From CAZOZZ01 sp965262425 (GTDB taxonomy: Bacteria; Acidobacteriota; Terriglobia; 20CM-2-55-15), in assembly GCA_965262425.1 (NCBI GenBank), contig OZ253536.1, positions 1,488,001-1,552,000 on the forward strand: DNA of 64,000 nt, written 5' to 3'. A program made the translations under genes and the position numbers. Under the pieces are notes generated by a model. That model saw nothing but the letters and a program-made list of their open reading frames with translations. It did not search any database and was not told the origin of the DNA. Positions 27,801 to 36,094 of this stretch are shown here, piece by piece. Positions within the stretch are counted from its first letter, which is position 1. The number at the start of each line of letters is the position of its first letter.

Positions 27801-28179
27801 GTGCGTCTTCGGTGACGGTGATCGCCTCGGTGATGCTGCCGACTTCCAGAGAAAACGTGATCGTGGCCCGCTGGCCGGTCTGAACCGAGACTCCAGCCCG
27901 GATCTCACTCCTGAAACCCGGGAATTCGGATCTCAGTTCGTAGACGCCGACTGGAAGCAACGGCAACGTGTATTGTCCGTTTTCGTTCGTGAAAACTTCC
28001 CGGGTCAGATTCGTTCCCGAGTTGACGGCGGTAATCGTGACTCCCGGCAACACCGCACCTGTCTGGTCCGACACCGTGCCTGAAATCGTTCCGGTGGAAG
28101 CCTGCGCCCAGGCGTGTCCGGTCACGGACAACATCAGGGCGAGCATTACAGACGCTATTCTGAGCACTTTCCTAGACAT
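24889..28179 (-). CDS. TonB-dependent receptor with carboxypeptidase regulatory-like domain
   Basis: A 1096-residue Oar-like outer-membrane receptor. The ATG at 28179 is chosen because GGAGGAAG lies directly upstream and a signal peptide follows (MSRKVLRIASVMLALMLSV). The carboxypeptidase regulatory-like domain is at about residues 28-110 (GTISGTVSDQTGAVLPGVTI). The plug follows (RAFQSLTLLAPGAM), then a barrel ending in SIKIYY. The closest relative in the window is the receptor at 48273-51557. Such receptors are numerous in Acidobacteriota and are thought to import oligomeric nutrients. The ligand is unknown. The following terminator suggests it is expressed partly apart from the downstream peptidase run. 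Confidence 0.9.
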   Translation of the reverse strand: MSRKVLRIASVMLALMLSVTGHAWAQASTGTISGTVSDQTGAVLPGVTITAVNSGTNLTREVFTNENGQYTLPLLPVGVYELRSEFPGFRSEIRAGVSVQTGQRATITFSLEVGSITEAITVTEDAPLVQSETSSVGTIIDNKKIVDLPLNGRAFQSLTLLAPGAMEPAEGSGLGFRGGITVAGAREESTTFQLDGVAIVNGLVGMTTFKPSIDSVQEFKVQTSTYSAELGQMAGGQIAVTTKSGSNEVHGVVYNFIRNSVFDARNFFDLKDQDIPAFQRNNFGGNIGFPIIKNKTFLFFNGEFLRERRGITRTATVPLPAMLNGDFSGLGKQLTNPYTGEPFPNNQIPSSMFNPAGKALIDLGYAPYAPNQPGLTRNFSSSQKNKKNTEQYTFRFDHQFSDFNSFYARYSFNDDFEQDPFNQYGGITNLPDLGTRLDTQTAQSLSITDTHIFSSQTVLETRVGYNRLSQFRRGFNRTDIPTQVGINGTTDNEFNFGWPRIQMTGYDDLGTQSFPTDRSDNTYQFTVNLTHTRGAHNIKGGFQAEQFRSNRLNNSRSLGIYRFGGNYSGDAFADLLLGLPNRSTRRLGDTRNPIRHEAYGMYIQDDWKVAPTVTLNIGLRYELITQFNSTSDRYAIFNPECICIETAGTAGVRRDISRPENTDADIAALLANVNFVDTGKKKIFNGDHNNFAPRFGFAWDVFGTGRTVVKGGAGVFVDMMRLNNGIGDSNNVPFRFTQTFNFSTSTGIGLDPTSGGIGDGFLNDPFPTGLGGATLGPVGTDKNFKNAHVEQWNFGFQHELFSNLVLDFTYAGAKGNSLHRQRNINQPRPSADLSSSISDRRPIPGFANINIRESQAQSVFHALYGRVEKRFSDGITFLMSYTWSKSIDNFSGRGTAGDSSTPQDHLNYDANRGVSGFDATHRLVANYVYEVPFGKGRRFLNDGPASYILGGWDVSGIMTFMTGRPLTPRIPNDNSRTGGNRTDHPNLIGDATLPRGSRTIDRWFNIDAFSAPGVGNFGNSGRNVVRGPGTNNIDFSLLKNHYFGESGNVQFRAEIFNLPNHPNFNMPNRNFGTGNFGKIFSARPSRQVQFSIKIYY

Positions 28180-28638
28180 GAATACTTCCTCCCCCATCCC
28201 TTAAGAGGGCCGCGAAGTTGAGGCCCTACTCCACCAAGTGTTCAACCTCAGCAGCTACGCCGAACATTCCTCGCGGAATCGCCCGACAAGACTGCTATGG
28301 CTGATCTGCGAAACTATGTAGCGAAAAGCCGGGGAGAATCATCTCTCCGCCGGAACCCAACACTTACAGAGATCCTAAAAACGTATTGGAGGTATACGTG
28401 GAAAGCCCGTGTCATGTCAATAGCTTTTGTCGACCTGGGAGTCCGTCGTCGCCCTCACGGCGCCTTCGAACTATGGTTGCCTTGTCGGCCACCGCACGGC
28501 GATGCGGATCTCCTATGTAAGGTGTTGAACGTCACCCCTGCCGGTGATGGAAGGACCCGGGAAATAGACTGGTGTTGAACACGCTCTGACCGTCCTGTAG
28601 GGCCCCACTCCGGGTGTTTCAGGAGGTGGTGAGGAGCG

Positions 28639-28675
28639 GTCCATGGACTTTCGTGAGGGGAGACCCCATGGGGTC
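28639..28675. promoter_or_regulatory. Paired palindromes upstream of sat
   Basis: GTCCATGGAC at 28639-28648 and GACCCCATGGGGTC at 28662-28675 are both perfect palindromes with a CCATGG centre. Their centres are 25 bp apart. They lie about 100-135 bp before the predicted transcription start. They look like a bipartite operator for a dimeric regulator. No regulator gene is nearby, so its identity is unknown. Confidence 0.5.
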
Positions 28676-28737
28676 AAAAACAGGCCGAAAGCCCTGCCTT
28701 GAACCGGTTTCTGTTCGCGTGGCTCCTTTCAAAACTA

Positions 28738-28766
28738 TTGCGTTCGCAGCGGTCAGCGACTATGAT
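28738..28766 (+). promoter_or_regulatory. Candidate sigma-70 promoter for the sat operon
   Basis: TTGCGT at 28738-28743 and TATGAT at 28761-28766 are 17 bases apart. The expected start leaves a leader of about 23 bases before the sat ATG at 28796. This is a motif match only. Confidence 0.5.
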
Positions 28767-28795
28767 GCGTCTTCCAGCTGAGCCCCTAAGACACC

Positions 28796-30076
28796 ATGTC
28801 AGAGCAGTTTGTAGCCGTGGTCTCGAGATCTCCGGCTTCGACAATTAAAGAAGAGAATCGATTGGGATTGATCAACGCACATGCCCCCGGTAAGAGTCTG
28901 ACGCCCCTGCTGGTTTCTGGTGACAATGTCCAGGACGAACGAGCCCGAATCGCAGGGCTCGGCCAACTCCGGATGACCTCCAGGGAGACCTCCGATCTCA
29001 TCATGATGGGAATCGGAGCGTTCACGCCGTTGGACGGTTTCATGGGCCAGGCCGACTGGCGGGGAGTGTGCGACGACCTCCAGACGTCCGCCGGCGTTTT
29101 CTGGCCCATACCGATCACAATGTCCGCGAGTGAGGAAGATGCCGGGCGGCTCGGAGAAGGCGACGAAGTTGGCCTGGTCGACGACGAGAGCGGCGAGTTG
29201 ATGGGCAGCCTGATCGTTCGGGAGAAGTACCGGATCGATAAGTCTCACGAATGCAAGCAGGTATTCCGAACCGATGACAAGGAACACCCTGGTGTCGCCA
29301 AGGTGATGGCTCAGTCGGAGGTGAACATCGGCGGGAAGGTGCGGGTTCTCAGTGAAGGTCCGTATCCGGAGAAGTATGCCGCCACTTATCTCAGGCCGGC
29401 CGAGACCCGCCGCCTGTTCGAAGAGAAAGGATGGAGCACGGTTGCCGCTTTGCAGTTACGCAACCCGATGCATCGGTCCCATGAATATCTCGCCAAGATC
29501 GCGATCGAAATTTGCGACGGCATCCTGATTCATCAGTTAGTCGGCAAACTCAAGCCCGGCGACATTCCCGCCGACGTTCGAGTTCGGGCCATCGACGCTC
29601 TCGTGGACAACTACTTCGTCGACGACACCTGCATTCAGGCCGTCTATCCAATGGAGATGCGTTACGGTGGGCCGCGAGAGGCGTTGCTCCATGCCGTCTT
29701 CCGTCAGAATTACGGCTGCAGTCACCTCATTGTCGGACGCGACCACGCCGGCGTTGGCGAGTACTACGGGCCGTTCGATGCGCATCACATTTTCGATGAG
29801 ATTCCGCGAGACGCATTGGAAATCCAGCCACTCAAGATCGATTGGACGTTCTACTGCGCCCGGTGCGATGGCGTGGCATCGATGAAGACCTGTCCCCACG
29901 GCAAAGACGATCGGTTGCTCGTGAGCGGGACGATGCTGCGGAAGTGGCTTTCGAAGGGGGAAGAGGTGCCGGACCACTTCAGCCGGCCCGAGGTCGTGAC
30001 CATCCTGAAGGAGTACTACGCTTCCCTTGAAGAGAAGGTGGAGATTCAACTTCACAAATATGCAGAAGGAGACTAG
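28796..30076 (+). CDS. sat: ATP sulfurylase, dissimilatory type
   Basis: A 426-residue sulfate adenylyltransferase, which interconverts ATP plus sulfate and APS plus pyrophosphate in the cytoplasm. The nucleotide motif QLRNPMHRSHEY (residues 220-231) matches the family QXRNPXHXXH signature. VGRDHAGVGEYYGPFDAH (313-330) and SGTMLRKWLSKGE (377-389) are also present. A cysteine cluster, CARC with a later TCPHGK (354-370), is typical of dissimilatory enzymes from sulfate reducers and sulfur oxidisers. No ribosome-binding site is obvious for the ATG at 28796, and the N-terminal 20 residues are less conserved. It is the first gene of the sulfur operon, 52 bp ahead of aprB. Confidence 0.97.
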   Translation: MSEQFVAVVSRSPASTIKEENRLGLINAHAPGKSLTPLLVSGDNVQDERARIAGLGQLRMTSRETSDLIMMGIGAFTPLDGFMGQADWRGVCDDLQTSAGVFWPIPITMSASEEDAGRLGEGDEVGLVDDESGELMGSLIVREKYRIDKSHECKQVFRTDDKEHPGVAKVMAQSEVNIGGKVRVLSEGPYPEKYAATYLRPAETRRLFEEKGWSTVAALQLRNPMHRSHEYLAKIAIEICDGILIHQLVGKLKPGDIPADVRVRAIDALVDNYFVDDTCIQAVYPMEMRYGGPREALLHAVFRQNYGCSHLIVGRDHAGVGEYYGPFDAHHIFDEIPRDALEIQPLKIDWTFYCARCDGVASMKTCPHGKDDRLLVSGTMLRKWLSKGEEVPDHFSRPEVVTILKEYYASLEEKVEIQLHKYAEGD

Positions 30077-30128
30077 GCGGCGCCGAGGCGTCTGCCGAAG
30101 GCCTTCGATTGGGAGGAGATAGAGATAG

Positions 30129-30575
30129 ATGCCGACTTATGTAAATCCGAATAAGTGTGACGGCTGCAAAGCCCTGGACAGGCCGGCGTGCCAGTACATC
30201 TGTCCGAGCGACATCATGGCGCTGGACACCTCGATAGGCAAGGCGTACAACCTGGAACCCGACATGTGCTGGGAATGTTACGCCTGCGTCAAGACCTGCC
30301 CTCAATCCGCGATCGACATGCGCGGTTACAACGACGTTGTTCCGCTGGGCGGCAAGCTGACGCCACTGCGGGGGACGGATTCAATCATGTGGACCGTGAA
30401 GTACCGGAACGGCGAGATGAAGCGATTCAAGTACGCGATTCGAACCACGCCCTGGGGAACGATCGAGCCGTTCCGGCTTTCCGAGCGCCCCGCGGCCGGT
30501 GAGTTGAAGTCCCAGGCTCTTTATGGGCAAGCGGAATACCTTGGTGTGGATACCCTCCCGGGGCCGCCGAGTTAG
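30129..30575 (+). CDS. aprB: Adenylylsulfate reductase, beta subunit
   Basis: A 148-residue iron-sulfur subunit. Eight cysteines in two clusters (C10, C13, C21, C25 and C47, C50, C53, C57) bind two [4Fe-4S] centres and pass electrons between the AprA flavin and the partner complex. The C-terminal tail beyond residue 65, including GGKLTPLRGTDSIMWTV, is the extension that wraps AprA in known structures. GGAGGA lies before the ATG. aprA follows after 127 bp containing a strong hairpin. The order sat-aprB-aprA is that of dissimilatory sulfur clusters. Confidence 0.97.
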   Translation: MPTYVNPNKCDGCKALDRPACQYICPSDIMALDTSIGKAYNLEPDMCWECYACVKTCPQSAIDMRGYNDVVPLGGKLTPLRGTDSIMWTVKYRNGEMKRFKYAIRTTPWGTIEPFRLSERPAAGELKSQALYGQAEYLGVDTLPGPPS

Positions 30576-30592
30576 ACCTGTCCTGACGAGCG

Positions 30593-30615
30593 CCGGACGC
30601 TGTGTGAGCGTCCGG
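30593..30615 (+). other. Intercistronic hairpin between aprB and aprA
   Basis: CCGGACGCT (30593-30601) and AGCGTCCGG (30607-30615) form a perfect nine-pair stem with a GTGTG loop. No T tract follows, so it is not a typical terminator. It may mark mRNA processing or stability between the two subunit genes. Confidence 0.7.
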
Positions 30616-30702
30616 TACTGCGCCCGTAGCGCAAAACCCTGCTCAAAATGAAGCCGTTACCGCCCATCCAGGCTGGGAAAGTTTCTTGGAGGTCAGCGAG
30701 CA

Positions 30703-32577
30703 ATGATTCAGCCCGAAACCGAAGTAGTGGAATGTGACGTCCTGGTCGTCGGAGGTGGTATGGCCGGCACCGGCGCGGCTTTCGAGGCAGCCTACTGGGC
30801 CAAAGAGAAAGGTCTGCGGGTCATTCTCGTCGAAAAAGCCGCAACGGAGAGAAGCGGGGCCGTCGCCATGGGGCTGTCTGCCATCAACTGTTACATGGGC
30901 ATGAGGAACAACGAGAACAAACCCGAAGATTTTGTTCGCTACGTTCGGAACGACTTGATGGGCTTGAGCCGCGAGGATCTCGTCTACGACATCGCACGGC
31001 ATGTGGATGAGAGCGTCCACATGTTCGAGGAATGGGGTCTGCCGTTCTTCAAGAACGAGGACGGCACCTACAAGCGAGAGGGTAAATGGCAGGTGATGAT
31101 CCATGGCGAATCCTACAAGCCGATCGTCGCTGAAGCTGCCAAGAAGGCGGTAGGAGAAGAGAACGTCTTCGAGAGAATCTTCGTTTCCCATCTTCTGACA
31201 GACGCTGACGATCCGGGGAAGATCGCAGGTGCGGTCGGGTTCAGCGTCAGGGACCACAAGATTTACATCTTCAAGTCGAAGACCGTGATCTGTTCGGCCG
31301 GCGGTGCGACCAATGTGTTTCGGCCGCGGGCCACGGGCGAGGGCCTGGGTCGAATCTGGTATGCCGTCTGGAATACCGGTTCCGCTTACAGTTTGATGCA
31401 GAAGGTCGGTGCGGAGATGACCCAGATGGAGCACCGCGTCGTCGTTACGAGGTTCAAGGACGGTTACGGTCCAGTCGGTGCCTGGTTCCTCCTGTTCAAG
31501 GCCAAGGCCGAGAACGCATACGGTGAGGAACTGGAAAAGACCCGCGCCCATGAGCTGTTGGAGTGGGGGAAATACGGAGCGGCGAAGCCGGTGCCCACGC
31601 CGCTGAGAAACCACTTGATGCTGAACGACATCAAGGATGGCCGGGGGCCGCATTACATGCGGACCGATCTGGCCCTCCAGAAGCTGTTCGATGACGTGCA
31701 GCACGACAAGAAAAAGATGAAAGCAATCGAAGCCGACGCCTGGGAAGACTTTCTCGACATGACGATGTCCCAGGCCTTGATATGGGCGTCGGACAATATC
31801 GATCCGGCAAAGACACCCTCTGAAATTATCCTGACCGAACCCTATCTGATGGGGTCCCACTCCTCGGCATGCGGCGCATGGGTCAGCGGCGCCGAAGACA
31901 TCTCGCCCCCGGAGTATTTCTGGGGTTACAACCGGATGACGACGATCAAGGGACTGTTCGCCGCGGGCGACGGCGTTGGGGCCTCCGCTCACAAATTCTC
32001 GTCCGGTTCATTTGCCGAAGGGCGAATCGCCGGTAAAGCAGCCGTGGCTTTCATTGCCGACCACCCGGGTGCGCTGCGGTACGACGACGACAATATTGAG
32101 TCGATAAAGTCGGAACTCTACGAGCCCTTCAAGGTGCTCGAGGAGAACAAGGACCTCTCGACGCGCGTGGAAGTGAACCCCAACTACCTGCTCCCCAAAC
32201 AGGCCCTGCTCCGGCTCCAGAAGAACATGGACGAATATGCGGCCGGACCGGGCAACTTTTACATGACCAACGGGCGGAGTCTGGAAAGAGGCCTTGAGGT
32301 GATGGATGTCTACAAGGAAGACCTCGACAAACTTGCAGCGCGTGATCTTCACGACCTTTTGAGATGCTGGGAGTTGCGTGATCGGACCTGGTGCGCGGAA
32401 TCGCACATGAGGCATATCCTGTTCCGTGAGGAAACCCGGTGGCCGGGCTACTATTACCGGAGCGATCACCCGAAACTGGATGAAGAGAACTGGAAGGTCT
32501 TCGTCAACTCGAGGTGCGACCCAGCGACCGGGGAATGGCACATGTCGAAGAAGCCGTTCATTCCGCTCATTCCTTAG
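30703..32577 (+). CDS. aprA: Adenylylsulfate reductase, alpha subunit
   Basis: A 624-residue FAD subunit that interconverts APS with sulfite plus AMP. The N-terminal flavin-binding motif DVLVVGGGMAGTGAAFEAA lies at about residues 14-32. The following ERSGAVAMGLSAINCYMG block and FSSGSFAEGRIAGKAA near residue 435 are typical of AprA. The length agrees with characterised enzymes. GGAGG lies 12 bases before the ATG. It acts with AprB in the cytoplasm and exchanges electrons with the Qmo complex encoded just downstream (12 bp gap to qmoA). The sequence inspected does not settle whether it belongs to the reducing or oxidising lineage. Confidence 0.97.
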   Translation: MIQPETEVVECDVLVVGGGMAGTGAAFEAAYWAKEKGLRVILVEKAATERSGAVAMGLSAINCYMGMRNNENKPEDFVRYVRNDLMGLSREDLVYDIARHVDESVHMFEEWGLPFFKNEDGTYKREGKWQVMIHGESYKPIVAEAAKKAVGEENVFERIFVSHLLTDADDPGKIAGAVGFSVRDHKIYIFKSKTVICSAGGATNVFRPRATGEGLGRIWYAVWNTGSAYSLMQKVGAEMTQMEHRVVVTRFKDGYGPVGAWFLLFKAKAENAYGEELEKTRAHELLEWGKYGAAKPVPTPLRNHLMLNDIKDGRGPHYMRTDLALQKLFDDVQHDKKKMKAIEADAWEDFLDMTMSQALIWASDNIDPAKTPSEIILTEPYLMGSHSSACGAWVSGAEDISPPEYFWGYNRMTTIKGLFAAGDGVGASAHKFSSGSFAEGRIAGKAAVAFIADHPGALRYDDDNIESIKSELYEPFKVLEENKDLSTRVEVNPNYLLPKQALLRLQKNMDEYAAGPGNFYMTNGRSLERGLEVMDVYKEDLDKLAARDLHDLLRCWELRDRTWCAESHMRHILFREETRWPGYYYRSDHPKLDEENWKVFVNSRCDPATGEWHMSKKPFIPLIP

Positions 32578-32589
32578 CGGGGAGATCTT

Positions 32590-33894
32590 ATGACGGCAGA
32601 AACAGTACCTTCAATACATAAGAGCATCCTGGTTGTCGGCGGAGGAATCGCCGGAATCACGGCAGCGGTCGAGGCGGCTGAAGTCGGGTACGAGGTCTAC
32701 ATGGTCGAGAAGGAACCCTTCCTGGGTGGAAGGGTGACCCAACTCGCAAAATACTTCCCGAAACTATGCCCTCCCAATTGCGGGCTCGAGATCAATTTCC
32801 AACGCATGAAGAACAATCGGAAGATTCGATTCTTCACGATGGCGGAGGTGGAGAGCATTTCGGGTGAGCCAGGGAATTTCGATGTCGCAATCAAGAAGCA
32901 ACCACGGTACGTGAACGACCGCTGCACCGCATGCAACGATTGCGTGCCCGTCTGTCCGGAAGATCGGCCGGACGCGTTCAATCTCGGCATGGGCACGACC
33001 AAAGCTATCTACCTGCCCCATGCCCTGGCGTTTCCGATGAAGTACGCGATCGACGAGTCGGCGTGCAAGCTCACCGCCTGCGCGAAGTGTGTCGACGCAT
33101 GCACCTACGACGCGATTGACCTTGAGATGAAACCCGAGAGCTTCAATCTCAAGGTCGGCGCCGTCATCATGGCCACCGGGTGGCAGCCTTACGATGCCTC
33201 AAGGATCGACAACCTCGGCTTTGGCAACTACGCGGACGTCGTCACCAACCTGATGCTCGAACGCATGGCCGCTCCGGACGGACCCACCCAGGGAAGAATT
33301 GTCCGGCCTTCCGACGGTGGCGCGGTGAACTCGGTTGCGTTCATCCAATGCGCCGGCTCGAGGGACGAGAATCATCTGGGCTACTGCTCCAGCATCTGCT
33401 GCCTGGCATCCCTGAAGGAAGCGACCTACATCCGGGAGCAGTATCCGGAATCGAAAGTCTACATTTTCTACATCGACTTGCGGACACCGGGCACATACGA
33501 GTTGTTTTCTCAGAAAGTGCAGAACGATCCGAACGTGTCTGTCGTGAAGGGGAAGGTCGCCAGAATCGCGGAGGACCCCTCGACCGGAACTCTGGTCGTC
33601 GAGGCCGAAGACATTCTGTCCGCCCGTAAGATGACAATCAAGGTCGATCTGGTCGTTCTGGCGACGGGCATGATGTCCAGCGTCGATCCGGCCCAGGCGG
33701 GCGTTCCTGCCGCTTACGATCAGGACGCCTTCCTCCTGCCGGATGAGACCGCGCCTGGCATTTTTTCCGCCGGTTGCGCGCGCGGACCCGCGGACGTGGC
33801 GACGTCTGTTCAGGACGCAACGGCGGCGACGCTCAAAGCGATTCAGGCCATCCATCAAGCCGGCATCCGGAAAAAGGAAACAGTATCGACGTAG
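32590..33894 (+). CDS. qmoA: QmoA, HdrA-like flavoprotein of the quinone-interacting complex
   Basis: A 434-residue HdrA-related flavoprotein. The FAD motif SILVVGGGIAGITAAVEAAE lies at residues 12-31, and a second half-site is seen at GTLVVEAEDIL. Cysteine clusters include CPPNCG, CTACNDCVPVCPE and CAKCVDAC, which indicate iron-sulfur centres. QmoA and QmoB form the cytoplasmic part of the Qmo complex, which joins AprBA to membrane quinones through QmoC. The start ATG follows GGGGAG. The gene is tightly packed between aprA (12 bp) and qmoB (38 bp), the classical order. Confidence 0.94.
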   Translation: MTAETVPSIHKSILVVGGGIAGITAAVEAAEVGYEVYMVEKEPFLGGRVTQLAKYFPKLCPPNCGLEINFQRMKNNRKIRFFTMAEVESISGEPGNFDVAIKKQPRYVNDRCTACNDCVPVCPEDRPDAFNLGMGTTKAIYLPHALAFPMKYAIDESACKLTACAKCVDACTYDAIDLEMKPESFNLKVGAVIMATGWQPYDASRIDNLGFGNYADVVTNLMLERMAAPDGPTQGRIVRPSDGGAVNSVAFIQCAGSRDENHLGYCSSICCLASLKEATYIREQYPESKVYIFYIDLRTPGTYELFSQKVQNDPNVSVVKGKVARIAEDPSTGTLVVEAEDILSARKMTIKVDLVVLATGMMSSVDPAQAGVPAAYDQDAFLLPDETAPGIFSAGCARGPADVATSVQDATAATLKAIQAIHQAGIRKKETVST

Positions 33895-33932
33895 GAGCCC
33901 CTTGGGGTCGTCGAATCGGACATTAGTGAATC

Positions 33933-36068
33933 ATGGAACACAAAGTCGGAGTCTACGTTTGCACCGGTTGTGACATCGGGAAGTGCCTCAAAACGGACGA
34001 TCTGGTAAAGGTCGCCAATGAGGAATTCGCACCTGCCGTCGTCCGTACCGGGGCCGCTTTCTGTCTCGAAGATGTCAATCTCATCAAGGGTGACATCGCC
34101 AAAGGTGAGGTCGATCGGGTTGTGGTTGCAGCCTGCTCGCCACGCGTAAACAGAGACATTCTTTCGTTCGAGAACACTCCGGTGGAACGGGTGAACCTCC
34201 GCGAGCAGGTGGTGTGGAGTCACCCACCCAACACTGAGGAGACTCAAAGCCTTGCCGAGGATTATATTCGGATGGGCATCGTTCGGGCGGACAAGACCGG
34301 AATTCCGACTCCCTATGTCGAAGCCAATGAACGAACCCTTCTCGTGGTGGGCGGAGGAGTTGCGGGCATGGCGGCGGCGATCGATGCCGCCCGTACGGGT
34401 TTCCGGGTCGTGCTGGTCGAGAAGGCCGCCGCGTTGGGTGGGTTTGCCCGAAAGCTCTACAAACGCTTTCCGACACGTCCACCATGGGGCGACCTGGTCG
34501 AATCCGACCTGGCCGAGACAGTTCAGGCGGTGGAGAGGGAAGACAACATCACCGTCTACCTTTCTTCCCAGGTCGACGCCATAGAAGGTCAACCGGGTAA
34601 CTTCAGTGTGACGATCGGCGAGGACGGAACCGGGCGGACGATTACCGTCGGCGCTGTCGTTCTCGCTACGGGCTGGAAGCCCTATGATGCGACGGAATTC
34701 GAGTCTTACGGTTTTGGACGTTACGCCAATGTCATCACCAGTGTGGCGCTCGAGGAAATGGCTTCAGCCGGCAAGATTGCCCGTCCCACCGATGGGGCGG
34801 CGCCGCGCAGCGTGGCGATTATCCAGTGCGAGGGCGCGGCCGACGAGAAGCATTTGCCCTACAGCGGCAATGTCACGTCCCTGGTTTCATTGAAGCAGGC
34901 CAGATATCTGAGACAGCTCTATCCCGATGCGACGGTGTATATCTTTTACCAGGACATGCAGACTCCGGGGCAGTATGAGTACTTCTACCGCGAAGTTCAG
35001 TCCGACGACGGTATTCTTCTCTCACAGGGCGAAGTCCAATCCGTTTCAGAAGGTGAGAACGGGAGTATCGTTCTCGACATCAACGACACGACGCTCGGCG
35101 GAGGTATCCGGATCAGCGCGGATCTGCTCGTTCTCTCGACCGGAATGATGCCGGCCGGCGCCGACTCCGACGCCCTGAACCTGGGCTACCTCCAGGGAAG
35201 CGAACTACCTCAAACGAAGTTTGGATTTGCCGACTCGCACTTTATCTGCTTTCCCTACGAGACCCGTCGCACCGGAATCTATTCGTCGGGATGCGCCAGG
35301 GGGCCGATGGACATGGCCGCCAGCCAGCAGGACGGCACCGCAGCGGCGCTCAAGGCGATCCAGTGCATCGAAAATTCATCGGCCGGATCGGCCGTGCATC
35401 CGCGAACAGGGGACCTGTCCTTTCCTGATTTCTTCATGCAGAAATGCACCTCCTGTGGTCGTTGTTCACAGGAATGTCCTTTCGGGGCCCTGGAAGTCGA
35501 TGAGAACGGCCATCCGTCGCTCGATCCCAATCGCTGCAGGCGATGCGGAATCTGCATGGGGGCATGCCCGGTGCAGATCATCTCCTTCGACGACTACTCC
35601 GTAGACATGTTGTCGTCGATGATACGGGCCGTGGAAATACCCGAAGACGACGACGACAAGCTGCGGATCCTGGTCCTGGCCTGCGAAAACGACGCGTATC
35701 CTGCCCTCGACGCCGCCGGCATCAACAGGCTCGACTACCCGGTAAACGTCCGGGTCGTTCCTGTTCGCTGCCTCGGCTCGGTCAACGGGGTCTTGATTGC
35801 CGATGCGATGTCCAAGGGTTTTGATGGCGTTGCCTTGATGGGTTGCAAATCCGGTGAAGACTACCAGTGCCATTTCATCCAGGGGAGCGAGTTGCTCGGA
35901 CAACGGATGGAGAACGTCCGGGAGACATTGGAACGGCTGGCGCTGGAACCTGAGAGAGTCCAGGTGACGGAAGTCGCAATAAACGAATATCGGAAGATTC
36001 CTGAAATGCTCGAAGACTTTGCATCGACGATCGCCGAAGTCGGTCCCAATCCGTTCAAGGGTTTTTAA
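33933..36068 (+). CDS. qmoB: QmoB, HdrA/MvhD-like subunit
   Basis: A 711-residue fusion. The N-terminal region starts MEHKVGVYVCTGCDIGKC, which is typical of HdrA/QmoB. The FAD motif LLVVGGGVAGMAAAIDAA is near residue 135. Two ferredoxin-type clusters, CTSCGRCSQECP and CRRCGICMGACP, lie near residues 505-550. The C-terminal MvhD-like domain (about 575-690) contains VRCLGSVNG and GCKSGEDYQCHF. The protein is cytoplasmic and pairs with QmoA. The spacing to qmoC is 26 bp with GAGAGGAG before its start. Confidence 0.95.
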   Translation: MEHKVGVYVCTGCDIGKCLKTDDLVKVANEEFAPAVVRTGAAFCLEDVNLIKGDIAKGEVDRVVVAACSPRVNRDILSFENTPVERVNLREQVVWSHPPNTEETQSLAEDYIRMGIVRADKTGIPTPYVEANERTLLVVGGGVAGMAAAIDAARTGFRVVLVEKAAALGGFARKLYKRFPTRPPWGDLVESDLAETVQAVEREDNITVYLSSQVDAIEGQPGNFSVTIGEDGTGRTITVGAVVLATGWKPYDATEFESYGFGRYANVITSVALEEMASAGKIARPTDGAAPRSVAIIQCEGAADEKHLPYSGNVTSLVSLKQARYLRQLYPDATVYIFYQDMQTPGQYEYFYREVQSDDGILLSQGEVQSVSEGENGSIVLDINDTTLGGGIRISADLLVLSTGMMPAGADSDALNLGYLQGSELPQTKFGFADSHFICFPYETRRTGIYSSGCARGPMDMAASQQDGTAAALKAIQCIENSSAGSAVHPRTGDLSFPDFFMQKCTSCGRCSQECPFGALEVDENGHPSLDPNRCRRCGICMGACPVQIISFDDYSVDMLSSMIRAVEIPEDDDDKLRILVLACENDAYPALDAAGINRLDYPVNVRVVPVRCLGSVNGVLIADAMSKGFDGVALMGCKSGEDYQCHFIQGSELLGQRMENVRETLERLALEPERVQVTEVAINEYRKIPEMLEDFASTIAEVGPNPFKGF

Positions 36069-36094
36069 CAACGGACATCTCTGCGAGAGGAGCA

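Larger units (their letters stand above)
28180..28795. other. Gene-free 616-bp region upstream of sat
   Basis: This region separates the divergent TonB receptor gene and sat. The one open frame of note, about 93 codons at 28297-28578, lacks a recognisable protein, and I do not call it. It contains two GGTGTTGAAC copies 50 bp apart (28521 and 28571), two CCATGG-centred palindromes (28639-28648 and 28662-28675) and a promoter match for sat. Confidence 0.7.

Noticed and set aside
28297..28578. Open frame of 93 codons upstream of sat
   Set aside because: No ribosome-binding site, no recognisable domain and amino-acid composition unlike its neighbours; the region looks regulatory.
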